Shown here: positions 1 to 8,366 of the stretch, in pieces
Layout: each line of letters begins with the position of its first letter
Position numbering within the stretch: position 1 is the stretch's first letter
Origin: Brevundimonas sp.
Lineage (GTDB): Bacteria > Pseudomonadota > Alphaproteobacteria > Caulobacterales > Caulobacteraceae
Assembly: GCF_016463295.1 (NCBI RefSeq)
Contig: NZ_JAEMRO010000001.1
Coordinates: 1 to 64,000 of the forward strand
Length of the DNA: 64,000 nucleotides
Reading direction: 5' to 3'
Notes under the pieces: model-generated
Seen by the model: only the letters and a program-made list of their open reading frames with translations
What the model was told of the DNA's origin: nothing
Databases searched by the model: none
Made by a program: the position numbers and the translations under genes

Positions 1-788
1 CGGGGCGGCGGAAGATCTTGTCCGGGCGGCCGTTGTCGTCGCGGTTGGTCCAGAATATCCACTGGCTGTCGGGCGAGAAGGCGAAGTTGCCGCCCGCCGA
101 GCCGATCGGATCGGGCAGGACCTCACCGGTGGCCAGGTCCTTCACATAGATCTGATGCACCTCGGACCCTTGCGCGTCCTCGGCATAGGCGAACAGGCTG
201 TGGTCGGGGCTGTGGTCGGCGGCGGACACCTCCGAATAGGCCTTGCCCTTCGCCAGTTCATTGGCGTCCAGCAGCAGTTGCGGCGTTGGAGCGACGACGA
301 AATTCTTGGTCACCGGCTGGCCATCGACCATGAAGGTGCCCTGGCGCTGGACCCGCATATAGCGGGGATGCTGATCGCCGGTCTTGTACTCGACATAGTA
401 TTCCCATGGCCCGTCGGCGGCGGGAACGGAGCTGTCGTCCTGCTTGATCCGGCCCTTCATCTCCTCGAACATCGTGGCCTGCAGGGGCAGGGTGGAGGCC
501 AGCATGGCCTCGCGATAGGCGTTCTCGGCGGTCAGGTGTTCCTTGACGTCGGCCTTGATCAGTGTCGGGTCGCGCAGCACCGTCTGCCAGTTGTCGTCCT
601 TCATCCACTGATAGTCGTCGGTCCGGGTGCGGCCCAGTTGTTCGATGGTGACCGGGATCTTCTTGGCGACAGGCGGGACGGGGCGGGCTTGCGGCATCGG
701 GACTCCAGACGGGCGGGCGAGGGCGTTGGCAGGAAGGGCGGTCGCGGCCAGGGCGGCGGCGGAGGTGGCGAGAAGGTCGCGGCGGTTC
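1..788 (-). CDS. ptrB: Oligopeptidase B-like S9 peptidase, N-terminal part
   Basis: The gene runs off the left edge, so only about the first 262 residues are visible. The catalytic Ser-Asp-His domain would lie outside. The protein opens with MNRRDLLATSAAALAATALP, a twin-arginine signal followed by a hydrophobic stretch and an Ala-rich cleavage region. The next part has the S9A pattern (a TDDYQWMKDD segment, then YYVEYKTGDQHPRY and FAYAEDAQGSE), typical of the beta-propeller of oligopeptidase B, which cuts small peptides after Arg or Lys. Start at 788 is chosen because it gives the complete Tat signal. A Tat signal suggests periplasmic folding after export, while E. coli PtrB is cytoplasmic. 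Prolyl oligopeptidase is the alternative within the same family. Confidence 0.85.
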
Positions 789-876
789 ATGATCGGCCCC
801 TGTCGGTGAGGGCCGCACCTTGTGCGCGGTGTCGCCGCGCCGTCAAATGAACAAACGCCCATGAGGGGATTGAGCC

Positions 877-1701
877 ATGTTCGACCTGCTGCCGCCCCCT
901 CAGGATGTCGCTGCCCCCACGTGGGACCTGACCGTCGGGTTGATCAATGCGACGGTCCAGATCGACCAGCCGAACGATGACGGGACGCGACGGGTGGGTA
1001 CGGGCTTTCTGATTGACGCGCCGCGTCCGGACGGCCAGCCGCGCACCGTACTGGTCACCGCCGCCCATGTGCTGGACGGGATGGCCAAGCCCGAGGCCCG
1101 TATCGGTTGGCGGGTGCAAATGCCTGAGGGGCGCTGGCGGTTTGCGCCCGAGCCGGTGCGTATCCGCACGGAGGAAGGGCAGGCGGTCTGGACGCGGCAT
1201 CCCGAGCGCGACATCGCCGTGATGGAGGTTTCGGCGCCGCCCGCCTTCGCTCGCGGGGCCATTCCGCTGGACTGGCTGGCTGACCGGGACGCTTTCGAAC
1301 GCTGGCAGGTCGGGCCGGGGGACGAGATGCTGACCTTGGGCTATCCGCACGGCTATTCGGCGAATACGGCGGGGTTCGCCATTCTGAAAACCGGGCGGAT
1401 CGCGTCCTGGCCGCTGACGCCGATCGACGCCTTTCCCAGCTTCCTGCTGGACTTCGCGGTCTTTCCCGGCAACTCGGGCGGGCCAGTGTTCTGGGTGCCG
1501 TCAGCGCGGCGGACGTCAGCCGCTGCCGTGCCTGATCATCCCTATATCGCGGGCATTCTGGCGCAGGAGATGCGGGTGCGGGGCGAGAGCACCGGCATCG
1601 GCTTTGTTCTGCACGCCACCTATATCCGCGAGGCCGTGGCCCTGCTGGATCAGCCCGCCAGCACCTCGGCCGACATCCGCTCCAGCAGCGCGCCGCCCTG
1701 A
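877..1701 (+). CDS. Trypsin-like serine protease (S1 fold)
   Basis: A 274-residue protein with a complete chymotrypsin-type triad: His64 in TAAHVL, Asp112 in ERDIAVMEV and Ser200 in PGNSGGPV. There is no signal peptide, no PDZ domain and no membrane segment, so it appears to act in the cytoplasm or leaves by an unusual route. It is much shorter than DegP/HtrA proteins and resembles the stand-alone 'trypsin-like peptidase' group. It is divergent from the oligopeptidase gene with an 88-base gap. Its last 52 bases overlap the 3' end of the convergent acyl-CoA dehydrogenase. The substrate cannot be told from sequence. Confidence 0.85.
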   Translation: MFDLLPPPQDVAAPTWDLTVGLINATVQIDQPNDDGTRRVGTGFLIDAPRPDGQPRTVLVTAAHVLDGMAKPEARIGWRVQMPEGRWRFAPEPVRIRTEEGQAVWTRHPERDIAVMEVSAPPAFARGAIPLDWLADRDAFERWQVGPGDEMLTLGYPHGYSANTAGFAILKTGRIASWPLTPIDAFPSFLLDFAVFPGNSGGPVFWVPSARRTSAAAVPDHPYIAGILAQEMRVRGESTGIGFVLHATYIREAVALLDQPASTSADIRSSSAPP

Positions 1702-3434
1702 CCGATGGTGGCCAGGCGGCTGGAGGCGTGGCCCAGTACGTTGGCGGCATAGACTTCGTACAGAGCGATCTTGCCTTCCAGCCAGGCCGCGTCCCCACCG
1801 CCTGCGTCCAGATGCGCCTTGGCAGCGATGGCCCCCTTCGCCAGCATCCAGCCGCCGGTGACGTCGCCCAGCAGCTTCAGATAGCCGTCAGCGGCAGCCA
1901 GAACGTCGGGAGCCCCATCCGTGGCCGCCTTGCGGTCCAGAATCCAGAGGGTGGCGTCCTGTACCGCCTCGATAGCATTGGCGAACCGCTCGACGGGCTT
2001 GCCGGAATACAGACGGCCGAGGGCGGGCAGGGTGGCCTTGAACTCGGCGATCAGGTCCTTGGCCGCCTGGCCGCCGTCCATCGAGAGTTTGCGGCCCACC
2101 AGATCCATGGCCTGGATGCCATTGGTGCCTTCATAAATCGGTGCGATGCGGGCGTCGCGGTAGTATTGGGCCGCGCCGGTCTCCTCGATGAAGCCCATGC
2201 CGCCGTGAATCTGTACGCCCTGCGAGGCGACCTCGCAGCCGATGTCGGTTGACCAGGCCTTGGCGATGGGGGTGAACAGGTCCTCGCGGCCCTTCCAGCG
2301 ACGGCGATCCTCTTCGGTCGCGGCATGTTTCGCCAGATCGGCTGCGACCCCGGTGGCCAGGCAGATGGCGCGGGCGGCGGCGATCCTGGCCTTCATCACC
2401 GACAGGGTGCGGCGCACGTCCGGGTGATCGATGATCGGGGCATTGGACTGACCGGTCCAGACGGATCGGCCCTGCTTGCGGTCCAGCGCATAGGCCAAGG
2501 CATGCTGATAGGCCATTTCGGCGATGCCGACGCCCTCGACGCCGACGGCCAGGCGCGCGGCGTTCATCATGACGAACATATGCGACAAGCCCTGATTGGG
2601 CTCGCCGACCAGGGTCGCGGTCGCGCCCTCATAGCTCATGACGCAGGTGGGCGAGGCGTGGATGCCCAGCTTGTGCTCGACACCGACGGGCCGGAAGGCG
2701 TTGCGGGCGCCCAGGGTGCCGTCCTCCTTCACATGGAATTTGGAGGCCAGGAACAGGCTGATCCCCTTGGGACCGGCCGGCGCATCGGGCAGGCGGGCCA
2801 GCACCATGTGGACGATGTTGTCGGTGGCGTCGTGGTCGCCCCAGGTGATGAAGATCTTCTGGCCGTTCAGGGCATAGGTGCCGTCGCCGTTCGGCGTCGC
2901 CGTGGCCGTCAGCGATCCCAGGTCCGACCCGGCCCCCGGCTCGGTCAGGACCATGGCCCCGGTCCATTCGCCGCTGACCAGCTTGGGCAGATAGACGCGC
3001 TTCTGCTCCTCCGTACCGTGGGCCTCCAGCGCCTCGATCGCGGCCAGCGACAGCATGGGGCACAGGCCGAAGGCCATGTTGGCGCTGTGCACGGTCTCGT
3101 AGGCCGCCAGTTCCAGCGCCTTGGGGAGGGCCTGTCCGCCCGCTTCGACCGACGCGGTCAGGCCGGTCCAGCCGCCCTCCGCGAACTGGCGATAGGCATC
3201 GGCGAAACCGGGCGCGGCCGTCACCGTGCCGTTGGCATAGAGCGAGCCCTTCTGGTCCCCGATCTTGTTCAGGGGGGCAAGCACGCCCTCAGAGAACTGG
3301 CCTGCCGCCTCCAGCACAGCGCCCATCAGCTCGGCGTCATAGTCGGGAAACGCCCCGGTGGCGGCGACATCGTCGATGCCGGCGACCTCGGTCAGGGTGA
3401 ACATCAGGTCGCGGATCGGGGCGCGATAGGTCAT
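1650..3434 (-). CDS. Acyl-CoA dehydrogenase, long form with C-terminal extension
   Basis: A 594-residue FAD enzyme, longer than the roughly 380 residues of classical acyl-CoA dehydrogenases. An N-terminal segment (MTYRAPIRDLMFTL), the usual N-, middle and C-domains, and an extra helical C-terminal domain put it in the DmdC-like branch (3-methylmercaptopropionyl-CoA dehydrogenase relatives). MVLTEPGAGSDLGSL and the IFITWGDHD region form the FAD/substrate site. The base is expected to be Glu435 in IYEGTNGIQ. It oxidises an acyl-CoA to the 2-enoyl-CoA and passes electrons to ETF. An upstream in-frame extension exists, but 3434 is chosen because MTYRAPIRD is the conserved beginning of this family. 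Chain-length preference is unknown. Confidence 0.92.
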   Translation of the reverse strand: MTYRAPIRDLMFTLTEVAGIDDVAATGAFPDYDAELMGAVLEAAGQFSEGVLAPLNKIGDQKGSLYANGTVTAAPGFADAYRQFAEGGWTGLTASVEAGGQALPKALELAAYETVHSANMAFGLCPMLSLAAIEALEAHGTEEQKRVYLPKLVSGEWTGAMVLTEPGAGSDLGSLTATATPNGDGTYALNGQKIFITWGDHDATDNIVHMVLARLPDAPAGPKGISLFLASKFHVKEDGTLGARNAFRPVGVEHKLGIHASPTCVMSYEGATATLVGEPNQGLSHMFVMMNAARLAVGVEGVGIAEMAYQHALAYALDRKQGRSVWTGQSNAPIIDHPDVRRTLSVMKARIAAARAICLATGVAADLAKHAATEEDRRRWKGREDLFTPIAKAWSTDIGCEVASQGVQIHGGMGFIEETGAAQYYRDARIAPIYEGTNGIQAMDLVGRKLSMDGGQAAKDLIAEFKATLPALGRLYSGKPVERFANAIEAVQDATLWILDRKAATDGAPDVLAAADGYLKLLGDVTGGWMLAKGAIAAKAHLDAGGGDAAWLEGKIALYEVYAANVLGHASSRLATIGQGGALLERMSAEVLAG

Positions 3435-3556
3435 GGGCGGGCACTCGGTTGCAGATCGATACCCACTTTTGCCGTGATCGCTCCCTATCTTGCAAGCGGG
3501 CGCTTGGCCACAGGCGCGACCTGGGCCAAGGTGGCGGCGCACGATCAGGAGTTCCC

Positions 3557-4102
3557 GTGGCCGAACCTCGCAACCGCTACTCGACCGTCTCGCTGATCCT
3601 GCACTGGCTGATCGCGGCCCTGGTCCTGACCCAGGTCCTGCTGATCACGGCGCATGAGGCGTCGGAGGGTACGCGGACCTTCATAAGCCTGCACAAGTCG
3701 GTAGGGCTGGGCATACTGGTGCTGACCCTGGGCCGGATCGCCTGGCGGGTGGCCAATCCCGCCATCGCCCTGCCGTCGCGCCTGCCGGTCTGGCAGAGGC
3801 TGGTGGCCCGGGTGACGCATGTTCTGTTCTATGTCGTGCTGATCGTCATCCCGCTGACGGGATGGGCGGCGTCCTCGGCCATGGGGCGCGACATCGCCTG
3901 GTTCGGCCTGTTCAACTGGCCCCTGTTGCCTATCGGCGGCGGACGCGAGACGGCGGGCCTGCTGATGGACATCCACGGCCTGGTGGTGAAGGGCCTGTAT
4001 GTCCTGATCGCCCTGCATGTGCTGGGCGCTCTGAAGCATCACTTCATCGACAGGGACAACGTCCTGCACCGGATGATCCCGCTGATTCCGCGCCGTCCAT
4101 GA
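3557..4102 (+). CDS. Cytochrome b561
   Basis: A 181-residue protein of the bacterial b561/Ni-hydrogenase cytochrome b fold with four membrane helices. Likely heme-ligand histidines are visible in ILHWLIA, SLHKSVG and the C-terminal DIHGLVVK/ALHVLGALKHH region. It would carry electrons from quinol across the inner membrane. The start is GTG at 3557, since it follows an AGGAG ribosome site by a normal distance and gives the usual short VAEPRNRYSTVSLILHW opening. It overlaps the YceI gene by four bases (ATGA), a common pairing in Proteobacteria, so the two are probably translated together. Confidence 0.93.
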   Translation: MAEPRNRYSTVSLILHWLIAALVLTQVLLITAHEASEGTRTFISLHKSVGLGILVLTLGRIAWRVANPAIALPSRLPVWQRLVARVTHVLFYVVLIVIPLTGWAASSAMGRDIAWFGLFNWPLLPIGGGRETAGLLMDIHGLVVKGLYVLIALHVLGALKHHFIDRDNVLHRMIPLIPRRP

Positions 4103-4653
4103 TCCGGCGACTGCTCCTCGCACTGGCTCTGCTGGGCCTAACTGCGGGCGCGCAGGAGGGAGGCGACTGGACCGTCGAGCGCGACGCCTCGCGCATCGAG
4201 ATGTCCGTGCGGGCTTTTGGCGGGACCCATTCGGGCCGGTTCGAGCAATGGTCCGGAAACATCGTCTTCGATCCGGAGAATGCCACGGCCAGTCGTGCCG
4301 ATGTGACCGTTCAGACCGCGTCCTTGCGCATGCAGCCGTCCGCCGTCACCGCGCGGGCCAAGGGGGCGGGCTTTCTGGATGCGGCGCGCTATCCCACCAT
4401 CCGGTTCGCCCTGAAGTCGCTGGAGCCGCTGGGCGGGGATCGCTATACGGCGCGGGCCGATGTGACGATCAAGGGCGTGACGCGACCGCTGGCCTTTCCG
4501 GTGGACTTGCGTCTGACCGACGGTCGGGCGCATCTGACCGGCGCGTTCGTGGTGGACCGCACGCAGTTCGGCATAGGGACGACGGGGCCGTGGAACAGGC
4601 TGGTGGACAGGCGGGTGACCGTGCGGGTGCAGCTTCAGGCGCGTCCCGCCTGA
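4099..4653 (+). CDS. YceI family periplasmic protein
   Basis: A 184-residue secreted protein. Residues 1-19 (MIRRLLLALALLGLTAGAQ) are a signal peptide. The rest is a YceI lipocalin-like beta-barrel, with WTVERDASRIEMSVRAFGG near the start and VDRTQFGIG near the end. Members bind isoprenoid-type lipids such as polyprenyl-pyrophosphate or quinones in the periplasm. The start overlaps the stop of the cytochrome b561 gene (ATGA), which fits the idea that YceI and b561 share a quinone-related task. The exact ligand here is not known. Confidence 0.92.
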   Translation: MIRRLLLALALLGLTAGAQEGGDWTVERDASRIEMSVRAFGGTHSGRFEQWSGNIVFDPENATASRADVTVQTASLRMQPSAVTARAKGAGFLDAARYPTIRFALKSLEPLGGDRYTARADVTIKGVTRPLAFPVDLRLTDGRAHLTGAFVVDRTQFGIGTTGPWNRLVDRRVTVRVQLQARPA

Positions 4654-5570
4654 CGTCGGCCTCGGACGCGCAAGCGGCTGACGCCTTGCGCGCGGGTCGA
4701 CTGGTTATCCTGCCGACAGAGACCGTCTATGGCCTCGCTGCCGACGCCTCCAACGCGGCCGCCGTCGCCTCGATCTTCGAGGCCAAGGGCCGCCCGCGCT
4801 TCAACCCCCTGATCGCCCATGTCGCTGACGCGGTGCAGGCCGAGAGCCTGGCTGTGTTCGACGACCGCGCCCGTCGCCTGGCCGAGGCCTTTTGGCCCGG
4901 ACCTCTGACCCTGGTGGCTCCCGTCAGGGACACCCGCGCAGTCTGCGATCTGGCCCGCGCCGGGCTGGACAGCATCGCCGTCCGTGTTCCCGGCCATGCT
5001 CGCGCCCGTGCCGTCATCTCGGCCTTCGGAGGGGCGGTCGTCGCGCCCTCGGCCAATCGTTCCGGTCGGCCCAGCCCGACCACCTTTGCCGATGCGGTGG
5101 AAGAGACGGGGGCGTCTGCCGCCGCCGCCATCGACGGCGGGCCGTGTGCCGTCGGGGTGGAAAGCACGGTGGTGTCGGTGCTTGACGGCCGCGTCGCCCT
5201 ACTGCGCCCCGGAGCGGTGACGCGTCAGGAGATCGAGGCCCTGATCGGCCCGCTGGACACGGCAGGGGAGGGGCACAGGTCGCCCGGCCGCCTGACCCTG
5301 CACTATGCCCCCGACGCCCCCGTCCGGATCGAGGCGACCGAGCGTCGACACGGCGAAATCCTGCTCGGTTTCGGTCCCGGCGTGGGCGATCCCCGCTGGA
5401 GCCTGAGCCCCTCCGGCGACATGCGTGAGGCGGCGGCCAGCCTGTTCCGCCTGCTGCGCGAGGCCGATCGCGATAGGCCTGCGGGGATCGCGGTGTCGCC
5501 TATTCCGAACGAGGGACTTGGCGAGGCGATCAACGATCGGCTCAGGCGGGCGGCAGGGTTCGTCGGCTAG
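4590..5570 (+). CDS. L-threonylcarbamoyladenylate synthase (Sua5 type)
   Basis: It makes threonylcarbamoyl-AMP from threonine, bicarbonate and ATP, the first step of the t6A37 modification of ANN-decoding tRNAs. The YrdC core is clear: LPTETVYGLAADA, KGRPRFNPLIAHV, WPGPLTLV and the SANRSGRPSPT loop. A C-terminal Sua5 domain follows after SPGRLTLHYAPDAP. The start is uncertain. No ATG lies before the core, so GTG at 4590 (326 residues, inside the end of yceI) is given here. CTG at 4650, which overlaps the yceI stop, and TTG at 4686 are alternatives. Its stop shares a CTAG palindrome with the stop of the convergent patatin gene. Confidence 0.9.
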   Translation: MEQAGGQAGDRAGAASGASRLTSASDAQAADALRAGRLVILPTETVYGLAADASNAAAVASIFEAKGRPRFNPLIAHVADAVQAESLAVFDDRARRLAEAFWPGPLTLVAPVRDTRAVCDLARAGLDSIAVRVPGHARARAVISAFGGAVVAPSANRSGRPSPTTFADAVEETGASAAAAIDGGPCAVGVESTVVSVLDGRVALLRPGAVTRQEIEALIGPLDTAGEGHRSPGRLTLHYAPDAPVRIEATERRHGEILLGFGPGVGDPRWSLSPSGDMREAAASLFRLLREADRDRPAGIAVSPIPNEGLGEAINDRLRRAAGFVG

Positions 5571-6595
5571 AGAAACCGCTCGCGCACATCCACGCTGGAA
5601 CGCTCGCCCACCGCGTCGAAACACGTATCAAGCCACTGCTCTCCTGCCTCGCGCCCGCGCGCTTTCAGGTCATTGAGAAAGCTCCACTCCGTGTCGAACT
5701 TGCTGGACAGGGGCAGGCCACCGAGCCACAGGCCCGGCTCCACCGCGTGCATCAGCAGCCGTCGGTAGCGGTCCTTGCCGACCTGTTTCAGCGTGCCTGC
5801 CTCAATCAGCTCCTGGACGAAGGCGACGGCGCGCAGTTCGGCGACCAGCGGGGCGTTGAAGACGATCTCATTCAGGCGGTCGGCGATCTCGTCGGCGGCG
5901 CGCGGCACCTGATCTCGAGCGAAGGGGTTGAGCGGCAGCATCAGGATGTCGTCGGGCGTGTCCGCATAGAACAACGGCCATAGCGCCGGATTGGCCAGAT
6001 AGCCGCCGTCCCAATAGGGCTCTCCCTCGATCTCCACCGCCTGAAACAGATGCGGCAGGCAGCCGGAGGCCAGCAGGACATCCGCCGTCATCTCCGGCGT
6101 CTTGAACACCCGGGCCCGTCCCTGACGGACCGCCGTGGTCGAGACGAACAGAGCGATGTCGGAACTACGCACCGCTTCGAAGTCCACGGCGTTTGCGATC
6201 ACCCGCTTCAGCGGGTTCAGGTTGAACGGATTGAACTGATAGGGACTGAGGGACAGGGCCAGGGTTTCGCCCGCCCGCCAGGCCGCGCTGTCCTTGAGCC
6301 ACGATGGGGCAGCTCCCGCCGAGGCCCCGAAGACATTGCGGCCGCCCGCTTGGTTCACCTCACGCCACAGCAGATCCAGCTGCGCCCGCGCACCCTCGGC
6401 CCCGTCTTTCGCCAGTCCGGTGATCAGGGCGGCCGCATTCATCGCACCGGCCGAAGCGGCGGTGACGGCGCGGATGTCCAGCCGGTCGTCTTCCAGCAGG
6501 CGGTCCAGAACGCCCCACTGGAAGGCACCGTGCGAGCCGCCCCCTTGCAGGGCCAGGCTGACGGGACGGCGTTTCGGGGCGGACGTCTTCGGCAT
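5567..6595 (-). CDS. Patatin-like phospholipase
   Basis: A 342-residue patatin-family lipid acyl hydrolase using a Ser-Asp dyad. The oxyanion loop is LQGGGSHGAFQWG (residues 16-28). The nucleophile elbow is AASAG with Ser48, so the usual first glycine of GxSxG is alanine. The partner is Asp196 in WDGGYLANP. No signal peptide is present. It lies 23 bases behind the 3-hydroxybutyrate dehydrogenase gene and is presumably co-transcribed. This gene pair recurs in Proteobacteria and suggests a role in polyhydroxybutyrate or lipid mobilisation. The product could be a phospholipase or a granule-associated hydrolase. Confidence 0.9.
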   Translation of the reverse strand: MPKTSAPKRRPVSLALQGGGSHGAFQWGVLDRLLEDDRLDIRAVTAASAGAMNAAALITGLAKDGAEGARAQLDLLWREVNQAGGRNVFGASAGAAPSWLKDSAAWRAGETLALSLSPYQFNPFNLNPLKRVIANAVDFEAVRSSDIALFVSTTAVRQGRARVFKTPEMTADVLLASGCLPHLFQAVEIEGEPYWDGGYLANPALWPLFYADTPDDILMLPLNPFARDQVPRAADEIADRLNEIVFNAPLVAELRAVAFVQELIEAGTLKQVGKDRYRRLLMHAVEPGLWLGGLPLSSKFDTEWSFLNDLKARGREAGEQWLDTCFDAVGERSSVDVRERFL

Positions 6596-6618
6596 CGTCT
6601 CGGCCCCTTCCTCTGCGG

Positions 6619-7470
6619 CTACTGCGCGGTCCAGCCGCCGTCGATGGAGAAGCTGGCTCCGTTGGCCGAGGCCCCCAAGTCGCTGACCAGATACAGGAAC
6701 ATGCCCACCAGTTGATCGGTGGTGACGAACTGCTTGGTCGGCTGGGAGCCCAGGATAACGTTTTTCAGCACGTCCTCCCTGGACATGTTGCGGGTGCGGG
6801 CCTGGTCGTCGATCTGCTTGTCCACGATGGGTGTGTGGACGAAGCCAGGGCAGATGGCGTTGCAGGTGATGTTGTCCTGGGCCAGCTCCAGAGCCACGGT
6901 CTTGGTGAAGCCGATGACGCCGTGCTTGGCCGCGACATAGGCCGACTTGAACGGGCTGGCGACCAGACCGTGGGCACTGGCGATGTTGACGATCCGGCCG
7001 CGCCCTTGAGCCTTCATGATCGGAATGGCGGCGCGTGTCGCATAGAAGGCCGAGGACAGGTTGATGGCGATGATCTGCTCCCACTTGTCGGTGGGAAAGG
7101 CCTCGACCGCCTCCACATGCTGGATGCCGGCGTTATTGACCAGGATGTCGACGCGGCCCAACTGGGCCTTGGCGAAGGCGACCATGTCGGCAACCTGATC
7201 GCCATGGGTCATGTCGGCAGGGTGGTAGAGGACGCGCGCGCCGGTCTCGGCCTCCAGACCCGCCCGTGTCCGCTCGATCTGATCCGCGTCGCCCAGCCCG
7301 TTCAAGACGACATTGCCGCCGCGCTTGGCCACCGCCTTGGCGATGGCCAAGCCGATGCCTGAGGTCGAGCCCGATATGACGGCGACCTGGCCGCTCAGGT
7401 CGCCGATGTCACGCAGGCGCTGGTCGGAGGTGGCGTTGTCGTTACGCGCGGGCTGCTGAACCATGGTCAT
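6619..7470 (-). CDS. bdhA: 3-hydroxybutyrate dehydrogenase
   Basis: A 283-residue short-chain dehydrogenase that interconverts (R)-3-hydroxybutyrate and acetoacetate with NAD. Visible motifs are the cofactor loop SGSTSGIG (residues 33-40), VNNAG (111-115), catalytic Ser165, and Tyr178/Lys182 in SAYVAAKHG. The ITCNAICPGFVHTP and QPTKQFVTTDQLV segments are characteristic of bacterial BDH. The N-terminus is about 20 residues longer than in the family; a second ATG two codons later is possible. It stands upstream of the patatin gene in the same minus-strand run and would feed monomers from polyhydroxybutyrate into central metabolism. Confidence 0.93.
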   Translation of the reverse strand: MTMVQQPARNDNATSDQRLRDIGDLSGQVAVISGSTSGIGLAIAKAVAKRGGNVVLNGLGDADQIERTRAGLEAETGARVLYHPADMTHGDQVADMVAFAKAQLGRVDILVNNAGIQHVEAVEAFPTDKWEQIIAINLSSAFYATRAAIPIMKAQGRGRIVNIASAHGLVASPFKSAYVAAKHGVIGFTKTVALELAQDNITCNAICPGFVHTPIVDKQIDDQARTRNMSREDVLKNVILGSQPTKQFVTTDQLVGMFLYLVSDLGASANGASFSIDGGWTAQ

Positions 7471-7531
7471 CTCGCAAACTGGAATCCGCAGTCAGCCTAG
7501 CCGTTCGCGCTTGCGAAGGCGACACAAGGAA

Positions 7532-8299
7532 TCACGAATTTCCCGATCTGGTGAATATCCAGTCGACCTCGGTCGAAGCCGACTTGTCGAAGCGGTAGCC
7601 GTCGCGGTCGAAGGCCTTGAGATCCTCGGCCTTGTCGATACGCTCATCGATGGCGAAGCGGGCCATGGAGCCGCGGGCCTTCTTGGCGAAGAAGGAGATG
7701 ATGCGGGCCTCGCCATCCTTCTGTTCCTTGAAGTGCGGGGTCACGACCGGCAGTTTCAGCGCCTTGGCGTCGACCGCTCCGAAATATTCCTGGCTGGCCA
7801 GATTGATCAGGGTCGGATCGGCCTGACCCTCGGCGTCGGCGTTGAGCTGTTTAGAGATCCGGTCGCCCCAGAAGTCATAGAGGCTGGACCCGCGCCGGGT
7901 CTTCAGACGGGTTCCCATCTCGAGCCGGTAGGGCTGGATCCGGTCCAGCGGGCGCAGAAGACCGTAGAAACCTGACAGAATGCGCAGGTGATCCTGGGCC
8001 CAGTTCAGAGCCTTCGTGTCCAGGTCGCGCGCGCTGAGTCCCTCATAGACATCACCTGCAAAGGCAAAGGCCGCCTGGACGCCTTCGTCCGATTCGGGAT
8101 CGAAAGCCTGGAACCGCTCGCGGTTCAGATCGGCCAGCTTGTCGGAGATGGACATAAGCCGCCGCAGGTCCGGCCGGGTCAGCCGCTTGGTCGTGACGGC
8201 CAGAGATGCCGTATCTTCCCTGAAGCGCCGCGCCGTGGCGGGCGCATCGGCGACTTCGGTGAAATCCAGCCGCTTGGCCGGGGACAGGACGATCAGCAA
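7532..8299 (-). CDS. yaaA: YaaA peroxide stress response protein
   Basis: A 255-residue member of the YaaA/DUF328 (UPF0246) family, recognised by the opening MLIVLSPAKRLDF, the LNWAQDHLRILSGFYGLLRPLD segment region and KARGSMARF near the C-terminus. In E. coli YaaA lowers intracellular free iron under hydrogen peroxide stress and so limits Fenton damage to DNA; it also binds DNA in vitro. Length matches the family. It sits between nnrD and bdhA on the same strand with gaps of 60-70 bases, so it may have its own promoter. Confidence 0.93.
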   Translation of the reverse strand: MLIVLSPAKRLDFTEVADAPATARRFREDTASLAVTTKRLTRPDLRRLMSISDKLADLNRERFQAFDPESDEGVQAAFAFAGDVYEGLSARDLDTKALNWAQDHLRILSGFYGLLRPLDRIQPYRLEMGTRLKTRRGSSLYDFWGDRISKQLNADAEGQADPTLINLASQEYFGAVDAKALKLPVVTPHFKEQKDGEARIISFFAKKARGSMARFAIDERIDKAEDLKAFDRDGYRFDKSASTEVDWIFTRSGNS

Positions 8300-8366
8300 G
8301 GCGGCACTCCAAAAGCGAAGGCGTGCAGATAGTCGGCTTTGATGACGAATTGAACCGGGCGCGCGG

